Positions 54,911 to 64,000 of a DNA stretch of 64,000 nucleotides are shown here, one piece after another. Made by a program: the position numbers and the translations under genes. Position 1 is the stretch's first letter; each line of letters starts with the position of its first letter. The notes beneath the pieces were generated by a model. It worked only from the letters and a program-made list of their open reading frames with translations, did no database searches and was not told where the DNA came from. This DNA comes from Copromyces sp. CBS 386.78 (Eukaryota > Ascomycota > Sordariomycetes > Sordariales > Sordariaceae), in contig MU839187.1 in NCBI GenBank assembly GCA_030685235.1, positions 1 through 64,000 on the forward strand, read 5' to 3'.

Positions 54911-56825
54911 ATGAATGTCGACGAGCTCTTCAAAGTACGTAATATGTGTGGACTCCTCTGTCATTGGCACTTACTGACGTCGACTCTTCCAGAACGCGGG
55001 AGTTCCCAGCAAACGCAAGCTGGACCCCGTCCGCGATCCGAACGAAATCTACAAGTCTGCCAAACTCTCTACCAACGGTAGCCGACACGCCCAAGTAGAA
55101 GACGAAGATGACACAGAAGCGGGCCCAGCACCCCCTGCTGAAGATGGAGAAGATGATGGCGACTACGGCCCCTCAGCACCCCCAATCGAAGACGACGGCG
55201 ACGATGAAGAAGGTCGATTCTTCGGCGGTGGCATAACCACCCAAGAAAAAGAAATTCTCGACTTCATGGACCGCAACACCACCAACCCAGCCGACGACCT
55301 CTTGACAACAGACAAGATCGATCTCACCTGGCTCAAGAAAACCGCACTCAACTTCGAAAAGCGCATCACCCGCAACGCCGAGCTCCGCGCCCGCCACGAA
55401 GACGATCCTTCGAAATTCATCGACTCCGAAGCCGATCTCGACGCCTCCATCAAGGCCCTCTCTATCCTCTCCGAGCACCCAGATCTCTACGCCGACTTCG
55501 CCCGCCTCGGTTGCGTGTCCAGCCTCGTCTCTCTCCTCGCCCACGAAAACACCGACATTGCCATTGACGCCGTCGAGATCATCAACGAGCTAACAGACGA
55601 AGACGTCGCTGCCTCGGACGAGCAATTCTCCGCTCTAACGGACTCCCTTCTCGAAGCCGACCTCCTCGGTCTTCTCGTCAGTAACTTCTCCCGCCTAGAC
55701 GAACAGCACGAAGCCGACCGCACAGGCGTCTACCACGCCTTGTCGATAATCGAAAACCTCTGCTCGCGTCGCGAAACAGCAGACCAGATCGGCAAACATA
55801 CCGAGCTCCTAGAATGGCTGCTTTCCCGCGCCAAGAAGTCCGAGGCCCCAGCCGTTTCCCAAAACAAGCAATACGCCGCCGAGATTCTCGCCATCCTCGT
55901 CCAATCGTCCCCCGCCAACCGTCGCCGTCTGGCCTCGGACGAGCTCAACGCCGTCGACACCCTCCTCACGCTCATCGCCCCCTACCGCCGTCGCGACCCC
56001 GAGCGCGGCTCCTTCGAAGAGGAATACATGGAAAACCTCTTCGAGTGCTTAACCTGCCTTGTAGACGAACATATCGGCAAAACCAAGTTCGTCGAAGCCG
56101 AAGGCGTCGAGCTCTGCTTACTCATCCTCTCCTCATCCGACGTCAAGGGAAAACTCTCCAAGCCTGCATGTCTACGACTGCTCGACCATGCGGCCTCCTT
56201 TTCCTCAGAAGTTTGTCTTCAGATCGTCGAAGCTGGCGGTCTCAAGACGTTGTTCACACTGTTCATGTCTGGCGATAGGTCAGACAAGGACAAGAAGAAG
56301 GGCAAGGGGACGACGACGATATCGAAACAAGACACGGAGCATCTGTTGGGGATTTTTGCGTCCATGCTCAGGCACCTGCCGGCTGCTTCCCCTGGCGCTA
56401 CGGACGAGACTACGGGAGCGGAACGTATCCGCCTCTTAGCGAAGTTCGTAGAAAAGGACTACGCCAAGACATCAAAGCTGATCCGTCTCCGACGCGACTA
56501 TTCCGCTCGCGTCAACCAAGTTGACCAAGCGATCAAAGCCGAGGCAGCTTCCAGCCCAGAAGACTTGGATGAAGACGATGCCTTTTCTCGCAGATTGGAT
56601 GCCGGGCTGTTCTGCCTACAGACAATCGACGTGATATTGTCATGGTTAATTGCTGAGGATACGGGCTGCAGGGCTAAGATCAGAGAGTTGTTGAAAGACC
56701 GCGATGAAGGGTTTGAGGTGCTGGCGAAGACGCTGAGAGATCAGAGGGATGGTGTGGATGGGGAGACGGAGGAGGGGAGAGATACGGGGGAGATGTTGAA
56801 GGCTTTGTTGGAGTTTTTGGAGTAA
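54911..56825 (+). CDS. CTNNBL1: Beta-catenin-like protein 1 (spliceosome-associated)
   Basis: Exon 1 is only eight codons (54911-54934, donor GTACGT). Exon 2 (54993-56825) carries the rest, about 618 residues in all. The N-terminus has a basic K-R-K-L-D-P with an acidic D/E-rich stretch after it, like the nuclear-localisation part of the human protein. From about residue 120 on, helical armadillo-like repeats follow, with the family blocks L-D-A-S-I-K-A-L-S, Y-A-D-F-A-R-L-G, Y-M-E-N-L-F-E-C-L and F-V-E-A-E-G-V-E-L. CTNNBL1 binds Prp19/CDC5L-type spliceosome proteins in animals; a splicing role in fungi is inferred from that. The fungal gene is a little longer than the human one (563 residues). 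Confidence 0.92.
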
Positions 56826-57213
56826 TGTTCAACGGAGAACCGGGGTTCGAACAAGTTGGTTTAAAAGCGGATAAGTCATCACGAGTAGCCATAAAGATAC
56901 CACTGAGCCAAGGCTAGGCTCGTTTCTACTACCAAGTTGCATTGTCGTTCGGTCTTGCAGACGGTGTCTCTTCTTTTTCAGAAAGTGTAAGCCATAGCGG
57001 TTTCTCGTCCACTCACATGGAATTGCCTCGGCCCCAATCCTAACGCTTTAGCATGGGACACGAAACAATGATTACCGACGAAAGTAGGACAGGTAGTCAA
57101 TAGTCATAACAAGCAACTGAACAAACTTGACGAAGCTCCGTCTAACATCCTAACATGCATCCATGACAAAACGCCCACCGAAACAATCCCCATCACATCC
57201 CCTGTTTCGCGGC
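56826..57213. other. Convergent 3' region, CTNNBL1 and VMA10
   Basis: The two stops face each other 388 bp apart. It holds 3' untranslated sequence of both genes and no other feature that I can see. Confidence 0.5.
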
Positions 57214-58284
57214 TTAATGAGCAGCCATAGCCTCAGGAAGAGGAGTAAACACAGCATGCAGCAAATCCTTAATCACCTGCTCGCGGCTCTTGTTGCCGGC
57301 CTCCTTGATCTCGTGGATGCGCGTCTCGGCTTCGGCGTCGGCTTCGTCTTGGGCGGCTTTGTTTCCTTGTGTGTGCTATGCGTCATTGTTCGTTAACATA
57401 CCGTTCGTTATGATGTTGTGTCGCTGGTTGCCGTGTGGTGTTGAACCGGCCCCGGGGGGTGGATGGGAATGGAAGAGGAAGAGGGAGGAAGAGGGGCCAA
57501 CAAAACGTACCTCAGCCTCAAACTTCTTGAACTCGGCCTCCTTCTCCGCCTTGTATGCTTCTATCTCCTTCTTGGCCTCGTCGCGCGCTTCGCGGACGCG
57601 CTTTGTGCGGTCTGTTGCCCATTGTGTTAGCCCCGTCACCCTTCCTGTCTCAGGCCATGATAGATCATAGACCGAGGTTCGTCCGTCCGTCTGCTTTATC
57701 CTTTCCCTCCAGCAATTTCGGTTGTAGAACGACTTGCGCCATCCACAAGCTCTCGTTTCCATCGGAGGTGGGATATCGGGTAGTCGTAGGCATCGGATGG
57801 GGTTGGTAGTTAGGATGTGGTACGTACACTCTCTGGCTATATACGCGAAAACTCGAGTTAGCAGCTATTGTCATAAGACGAAATACTTGCCCAACACCGG
57901 CACAACATCAACAAGAGAAGGGTAGTGAAACATACCCTTCTGAACAATCTTGGACGCATCCCTCTCAGCCTATAACATCATCATAGGTCAGCCACCCATC
58001 CCGTCGCATAGCCTCCGTGGCCTCTCTCGAACTGCATAGCATCGTAATAACTCCAATCCGTATCCAAGTTCCGTGATCGGGCTACGAAGCTAGCCGCAGT
58101 CGCAAGTGTATCGCATCGAGCGGGGAAGGTTCGCGAGTGAGGATTGGTGAAGGACGTACATCGAGAAGGGTCTGGATACCCGCCGAGTTCTGAGCTGACT
58201 ATTTCCACCATCAAGTTAGCTGTGGTTATTCATTATTGTATGTAGATCGCTTTGAACGTCGATGCCGAGTTGGGAACGAACCAT
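57214..58284 (-). CDS. VMA10: V-type proton ATPase subunit G, six exons with a 9-nt microexon
   Basis: Exons on the minus strand: 58284-58282 (the ATG alone), 58199-58161, 57969-57936, 57836-57828 (nine bases), 57611-57511, 57375-57214. Joined, they give 115 residues starting M-S-A-Q-N-S-A-G-I-Q-T-L-L and containing A-R-E-Y-R-T-K-R, the invariant core of eukaryotic subunit G, then a Lys/Glu-rich helix and the end E-A-M-A-A-H. The length equals the yeast and Neurospora proteins. Subunit G forms, with E, the peripheral stalk of the V1 sector on vacuolar and Golgi membranes. Donors are GTTCGT, GTACGT or GTATGT; acceptors TAG or CAG. Small exons depend on exact splicing; the family match at every junction makes the model secure. 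Confidence 0.93.
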
Positions 58285-58901
58285 GGTGATAGCTGTCTGT
58301 GCAGAGATCGAGTTGTCTAGGTTGAAATTGGTAATCGAAGCTAGAGGTAGCGGCGCTATCGCTTTGCAGTTCGGGCTGGCGCAATCGTAAATCGGATTAG
58401 GGTCTCGAGAGTGTCGCGTATAGGTGCCGGATGAGTTGTGTCGTGTCGGTCGTAAACTCGTGATGTGCTAGTGTCGTTGATGTTGATGCGATGCGATAGA
58501 TCGTGGAAGGTTGGTCCGTCGTTGTTGGTGTTGAAGTTGCGCCGCACCTCCATCCCCGCTACCGCTAGGCACAGCGCTACAGCGGCTGCGGGCGGCGACT
58601 GTAGCGAGCGGGACACTTTGAGTTGGCAGGGGCATGCCGATGCTCTGCCCGTGATGTCACCTTTGCCTGCCGCAGGAAGCTGGGAGTGTGACAGCTCCCC
58701 CAATCCTCTGCCAAATTCGGTCGGTGAGCGGCGGCAGAATAGTTACCCGTCCGTCTCCGTCATCCCGTCGACGGCCGTTCCTCGTCTGATCACAGCTTCC
58801 AATACATCGGTTTTGTTTACTTGCTCTGTCTCTTTTTGTCCATTCTTGCTTCTATGATACCCAATTAGACCGACGATTTCGAGAAAAAGAAAGCAACGAC
58901 C
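58285..58901. promoter_or_regulatory. Shared divergent promoter, VMA10 and PET117
   Basis: 617 bp between two start codons on opposite strands. The part near PET117 has CTCTGTCTC/TTTTTGTCC tracts. No other gene. Confidence 0.5.
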
Positions 58902-59394
58902 ATGTCCCGCGCCTCCAAGCTCACCCTCCTCGGCACCTCCGCCTTTGCGCTCGGCACCGTCGTGTTTGTGCATTGGCAGCAGCAATACGAGAAGAAGGTT
59001 CGTTTATTTCCTTCACATCCCTTCTTCCTCCCCTTCCCTCCCCTTTCTCTCTCTCCTCCGCTCCCTTCCATCCACTCCCACCACCCATGCCCATCCCAAA
59101 CCCAAGCTAGCTAACCCCCTCCGGTCGTAGGCAATGCACGCCGGCGTAATCCGCGACATGGAACAACAGCGAATCAAGCGCGAGCGCCAGCTCGACTTCG
59201 ACATGCAGCGCGAGCTCGAGGCCGAGTACAAGAAGCTACAGAGTGTTCGCGATGTCACAGATGAGATGGACCAGCCGGTACCCTCCTCGAAACCCAGTGT
59301 CAGTGCCGCCCTTGCGCAAGGGCTGCCGAAGCCGAGTGCGGTGCCTAGTATACCTGTTGGGGGAGCGGTGGGGACGGGGACGGGGGAGAAATGA
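58902..59394 (+). CDS. PET117: Cytochrome c oxidase assembly protein PET117, mitochondrial
   Basis: Exons 58902-58997 and 59131-59394 (donor GTTCGT, acceptor GTAG) join into about 119 residues. The N-terminal S-R-A-S-K-L-T-L-L-G-T-S, one hydrophobic segment to about residue 25, then Q-Q-Q-Y-E-K-K and M-H-A-G-V-I-R-D-M-E-Q-Q-R are the hallmark of PET117, a small inner-membrane protein that assists complex IV assembly with Cox15. Helical charged residues follow. The C-terminus beyond residue 80 is low-complexity and longer than in yeast. The start is the only sensible ATG. Confidence 0.9.
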
Positions 59395-60293
59395 AGGTTC
59401 TAGCTAGGAGTTACGGAAGAAAACGAGAAGGGAAATTTACAACGACACCGGACCGTGGGCGTTCCAATCCGGTGGACACAAAAGCAAGGACGACGAGGTA
59501 GAGCGGGGCTGGAGAGTTGAGAAGGCGAGCAGAAACGCGGCTTTCTGTTCGAGCTAGCGAGAGCGGTACCTAGAGGGGTGGCCGTCTGCGTACAGAGTGC
59601 CAGATGTTGCGCGCCTTGTCCTCCTTTTGTCATCAGGCCGAGGTCCTGAACATGTCGGTCTATTCTTTCGGGAGAAGCTCGCGGCTTGCTGAGGGCCGGA
59701 AGTCTACGGACGTGAAGCTCGAGGAGCAACGGTCTTGAGCTGTACAACACTTGTATCATCACATCTTTGCTCATGAAGCAGGCCAGCATTTTGTATCATC
59801 TATCGTATTGCATATTCAACAGGCGTTATTCATGAGGTATCAATATTTATATGTGGCTCCTCCTATATGCGTTTGCGAAAACGTCTTGGTAGTGATATTC
59901 GTTATATGTATAGTATGTAACTTTGCGTCTGAAAAACTAAACCACTCCCCTTCCCCTCGCAAATGCGCAGAAACAAACTTTCCACTTGCAAAACTTGCAA
60001 ATTGCAATCTTCAGTCATCGTAACGCCAGAACGACCATGTCTATGCAACTTTTCGTCTTCTTTCTCTTTCTCGTCTTTCTCGTTCTTTCTTCTTTCCTTC
60101 TCCTTTTTGGACCCAAAGCACGAAGCATGTCAACGAAGCACCAGCATTGTAAAGAAAGAACCACTTCTTTTGGTGCCAGTGCCTATAAATGCCATGCCAT
60201 GTACAAGGACCATGTTAAGATGAAAAAAGAAAACCGTGATATTATAACCGAGCCTCCCCGAGCCAAATCCCCCGGGAACCCACAAACTACCCC
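59395..60293. other. Convergent 3' region, PET117 and RPB2
   Basis: About 900 bp without a supported gene. A C/T-rich run (60055-60110) lies towards the RPB2 end. Frames here are short. Confidence 0.45.
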
Positions 60294-63200
60294 TTAACGA
60301 ACCGTTATGCCGGATCTGCTGGTGAACATGCGCGAGGCAATGTTCATTGACATGAGCTCCTGGAACAGAAGCTTGGCCGCGTAGGGCATGTGGACCTGGG
60401 CGATCTTGGTCTTGTTCTTGCAAGGGCGGCATTCGAACGATTGCTTGGTGAGGTTGCTGCGAACAAACCGTTAGCATCATAAGCTTCAATGTAGATGGAA
60501 GAGGGCAAACATACGCAATGGGAGTCATGAGACCGCAGATCTCGCAGATATGCACTCTGAAAGCGTCCGAGACCTCAAACAACCTCTCCTTCAAGAATGA
60601 AGCGGCGCCGTGAGCAATCATGCAGTCACGTTCCATTTCACCGAAACGGAGACCACCATCTCTGGCACGACCTTCGACGGGCTGACGGGTCATTATTTGC
60701 ACCGGACCACGGGCACGAGCGTGGATCTTGTCGTCCACCATGTGCCTCAAACGCTGGTAGTAGGTAGGACCGAAGAACACCTGGGCGCGAAGCTTCTTAC
60801 CCGTGTGGCCGTGATACATAATCTCGAAGCCACGAGACTGGTAGCCGTGCTCGCGGAGAAGGTTGGAGACAGAGTCGACTGTGACATCCGTGAAGGGGGT
60901 GGCATCACCCTCCATGCCCTTGAGGGAACCGACCTTGGAAAGAAGACACTCGATCAAATGGGCGATTGTCATACGAGAGGGAATGGCGTGAGGGTTGATG
61001 ATAATATCAGGCGTGATACCCTCAGCAGTGAACGGCATGTCCTCTTGACGATAAGTAACACCAATGGTGCCCTTCTGACCGTGACGAGACGCGAACTTGT
61101 CACCAATCTGGGGGATCTTTGTCGTACGAACCCTGACCTTGACGTAGCGAAGACCGTCCTGGTTGGTGGTGAAGGCAACGGAATCGACGATACCACTCTC
61201 CGTGCTGCGCAGCGGCGTGGACGCGTCACGCTTGACGTGCTGAGCCGTACGCTGGCCAAGCTCTTGGTTATCTGGGTTAATGGGAGATGTCTTGCCGATG
61301 ATGATATCGTCACCGGTGACACGGATACCAGGAGCGATGATACCATCATTTTCGAGCTTGTCGTAGGTACCGTGCTTGGGACGCAGAGTGTTGCTCCTGT
61401 CTGGCTTCTCGAACTGTTCCACAATGTTGATACCGACACGCTTCTCGCAGTCCGTGTAGGAACGGAAGAAAAGACTGCGGAAGATACCACGATCGATACT
61501 GCTCTGGTTCATAATGACGGAATCTTCCTGGTTGTAACCAGAGTAACAGGCAATGGCGACGATGGCGTTCTGACCGGCAGGGAGCTCACGGAACTTGAGG
61601 TATTCCATGGAGCGAGTGGTCGCCAATGGTTTTTGGGGGTAATAAAGAATGTTGGCCATGGTATCCATACGGCGGGAGTAGTTGGTGAGGAAGAAGCCCA
61701 TGGCTTGCTTACCCATAGCAGATTGGTAAGTGTTTCTGGGCGACTGGTTGTGATCGGGGAAGGGAATGATACTGGCGCAAATACCGAGAAGCATACTGGG
61801 GTGAATCTCGCAGTGCGTGTACATGTGTGTTGTCGGGTTGAACTTCGTCTTGATACGACTGTTGCCGCGGTTGGCAGCGTCGTCCTCAAACTCTCGACCC
61901 TTGAACTTGTGCTGGCGGTAAGTGTCCAGATCTTCTGGTGTCATGCAGATCATGGCCGTCTCTTCCTCCTCGGCGTCAAGGTATTCAATAGCACCTGACT
62001 CGAGCAGGCCTTGCCAGCCGAAGTAATCCTCATGGTATTTCCCAAGCTCCTTATCCTGCTCAAGTCGCCTGATATGCTCCTTGGTAAGGATGAGCTGGCC
62101 CTTTTCAACACCCGAGTCGCTGTTGTCTTCTTGCTCGACAGTGAACAACGGCCTCATGACTCTACCGGCATCGGAGAAAATCTTGAACTCTCTGTCACGA
62201 ATGTCGCGAACCAGCGAAACCTCGAAGGAGATAATGTTCTTGCGTCTGAGGTTCTGCACAAGAGTGACCAGATGCTTGGGATCTTGGTGGACACCAACCC
62301 AAGTACCGTTGACGAAAACCTTGGTGGCATTGGGATACCGCAAAGGCTCATACTCCTCCAACACTTCCATGTTTCTGGCAATCATGAACTCGATGATGGG
62401 ATCGGCCAGCGTACCCACGGAGACGAAGCACATGAGAGACAAGTTCTTGACCAGACCGCAAGCCTGACCTTCTGGCGTTTCTGCTGGGCAGACCAAACCC
62501 CAATGTGTGTTGTGCAACTGACGAGGCTTGGCAAGCTTGCCGTCACGACCAATGGGCGTGTTTGTACGACGCAAATGCGACAATGTCGAGGCGAACGTGT
62601 ATCTGTTCAAGACCTGGGACACACCAGCAGTCGAGCTCATGGCCTTCTTCTGGTCACCCCAGTTACCGGTGGCGAGCGAGTACTTGAGACCGTTGGTAAG
62701 AGTGGAGGCCTTGATACCAAGGGCGAGGGAGAAGTGCTTGTTGGTATCAACGCAGCGCTTCATGTAGCCCATCAGATCCTGAGTCAGGCGTCTCACGATG
62801 CCACGGAAAAGCTTGGCCAGAAGGGGACCAGCCAAGTCAAGGCGCTTCTTACCGAAGTGATCACGATCATCGGTATCTCTGCGGCCAAGGACACACTGGA
62901 GCAACTTGTGGACCATGTATCCAAGGAAGAAGGCCTTCCTGGTCTCGCAACCTTCAGACTGAGAGATATGGGGTAGCAGTTCCTTCTGGAGCATCTCCTT
63001 TGCAGCCTTGACACGACTGTTGCGGTTCGCTCCCGTGTTACCGTTACCACGCTTGCCGATGTAATCCAGAGCGACCTCACGGTCCTGGATGCAGAAGGCC
63101 TCCTCAATGCAGGGACGAAGGGCTTCCAGCATTTGACTGTCCCGACGGTCGTAGCAGATGTGGTTGAGAATATCCTCGTCGGACACAACGCCCAAAGCAC

Positions 63201-64000
63201 GGAACACAATGGCGAGAGAGACCTCCTCCTTAACGTACGGCAGGGTGACGCTGACAGTGTTGGCCAAACGACCCTTGTTCTGGTCGGCCTTGGTGTGCAG
63301 CCTCATCTGGAGAGAGGAGATGAGACGGGAACCCTTCTCGAGGGCACTGCGGATCTCAGCCTGGTACGAGACACTACCGCCAGGGGGCTTCTTGAAGACC
63401 TGAACGATGTTGGCGGCAGAGCGCTCTTGGGCAATCAAGACCTTCTCACTGCCGTTGATGATGAAATAACCACCCTGGTCGTAAGGGCACTCGTTGAGGG
63501 TGAACAAGGACTCGTCGTCCTCCATGTAAAGGTGGCAAATTTTGGACTTGACCATGATGGGAATCTTGCCAAGGAAGAGGTATCCCTTGAGGTTCTCCGG
63601 GTTGATTTTGTCGTCCTTGGGTGGCTCTGGTGGCGCACTCTCCTCCTCAAGCCAGCGCAGAACAGTCGGGTGCTCGCCGGTTCGGGCCATGTGGTCGTGC
63701 TCGTCATCGGTCAGCTGGTTAAGGGGCTTCTTTTCGCTAACTGCGATACGGGCGCGCTTGGTGACCTTGCAGTAGATGGGAGCCGAGTAGGTCAGATTGC
63801 GGTCACGGCATTCGTACGGAAGAAGACTGATAGTCTCGCCCGTGGCTTCGGTGAGCGTCGGCCTGGAAATGATGATCTCTCCGAAATGAACGTCGTATCT
63901 GCGCAGAATGATGTCTCTGCCATCGTCGTCGCCTGGGCTTGGGTGGTCCAGGGTGAGATCGGCATACTCGTCTATTAGAGATTGCACTGTGTCTGTTGTG
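60294..64000 (-). CDS. RPB2: RNA polymerase II second-largest subunit, 5' part beyond the window
   Basis: The frame is open from the right edge to an intron (60514-60457, donor GTATGT, acceptor GCAG) and ends at TAA 60294. More than 1,200 residues are present; the N-terminal part is missing. Diagnostic blocks: [42 protein letters not shown], and the C-terminal zinc site C-E-I-C-G plus C-R-P-C that the intron splits. This is the catalytic-side subunit of RNA polymerase II in the nucleus. No lesion is visible. The last exon ends R-S-G-I-T-V-R as in other ascomycetes. RPB2 is widely used as a phylogenetic marker and could identify the species. Confidence 0.97.

Noticed and set aside
60610..61998. 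A 462-codon open frame on the plus strand opposite RPB2, with more such frames at 62011-62976 and 63133-63978
   Set aside because: Shadow of strong codon bias in RPB2; no family features and exactly antisense to a conserved gene.
1..64000. CRISPR arrays, operons, ribosome-binding sites and plasmid origins
   Set aside because: None seen; the intron-rich gene structure is that of a eukaryotic nuclear genome.

Overview
The window is nuclear DNA of a filamentous ascomycete, most likely a Sordariomycete close to the Sordariales. The evidence is: short GT-AG introns of about 45-100 nt inside most genes; a secreted lignocellulose toolkit (GH55, GH7, DUF1996 with CBM1, laccase); a HET-domain gene; a PTH11/SAT4-type rhodopsin-domain gene; and AT-rich transposon remains full of CpA-to-TpA changes, the mark of repeat-induced point mutation (RIP). 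Nothing in the sequence fixes the species.

Layout. Positions 1-800 are a RIP-degraded transposon tail. From 1.5 to 19.1 kb lie three related RNase H-fold loci: a deleted copy on the minus strand at 1552-2760, an apparently complete copy at 4481-5352, and a diverged broken copy at 17661-19117. Among them are an unidentified Pol III-type RNA gene (3781-4005), a palindromic TA-flanked MITE, a GH55 exo-beta-1,3-glucanase, a GH7 cellobiohydrolase carrying a 1-bp frameshift, a tRNA-Ala(AGC), and two abutting inverted MITEs. From 19 to 43 kb is a sparse accessory region: a rhodopsin-domain protein, a pair of unknown paralogs (one split by a 661-bp MITE), an AT-rich repeat, a dead DUF1996-CBM1 gene, a 2EXR/F-box-like protein, a small hypothetical gene, a seven-exon laccase, and a pair of related hypothetical genes of which one has a STAND-type N-terminal domain. 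From 43.1 to 49.0 kb is a RIP-inactivated 5.86-kb Ty1/copia element with both LTRs and a 5-bp target duplication. A single-exon HET gene follows.

From 53.6 kb to the end the window becomes a dense housekeeping block: a histidine-phosphatase (phosphoglycerate-mutase-like) gene divergent from CTNNBL1; V-ATPase subunit G (VMA10) divergent from the cytochrome-oxidase assembly factor PET117; and RPB2, convergent with PET117 and running off the right edge.

The secreted enzymes would act together on plant cell wall: GH7 on cellulose, GH55 on beta-1,3-glucan, laccase on phenolics, DUF1996-CBM1 as a cellulose-bound protein of unknown activity. Two of these four are broken here. The most notable items are the in-frame TAG shared by two RNase H paralogs before a conserved C-terminal extension, the structured Pol III RNA, the MITE whose removal restores an open frame exactly, a 9-nt microexon with a start-codon-only exon in VMA10, and an intron beginning with AT in the phosphatase gene. 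I found no CRISPR array, plasmid feature or obviously new defence-like system. Single-base lesions could be assembly errors and are flagged as such.
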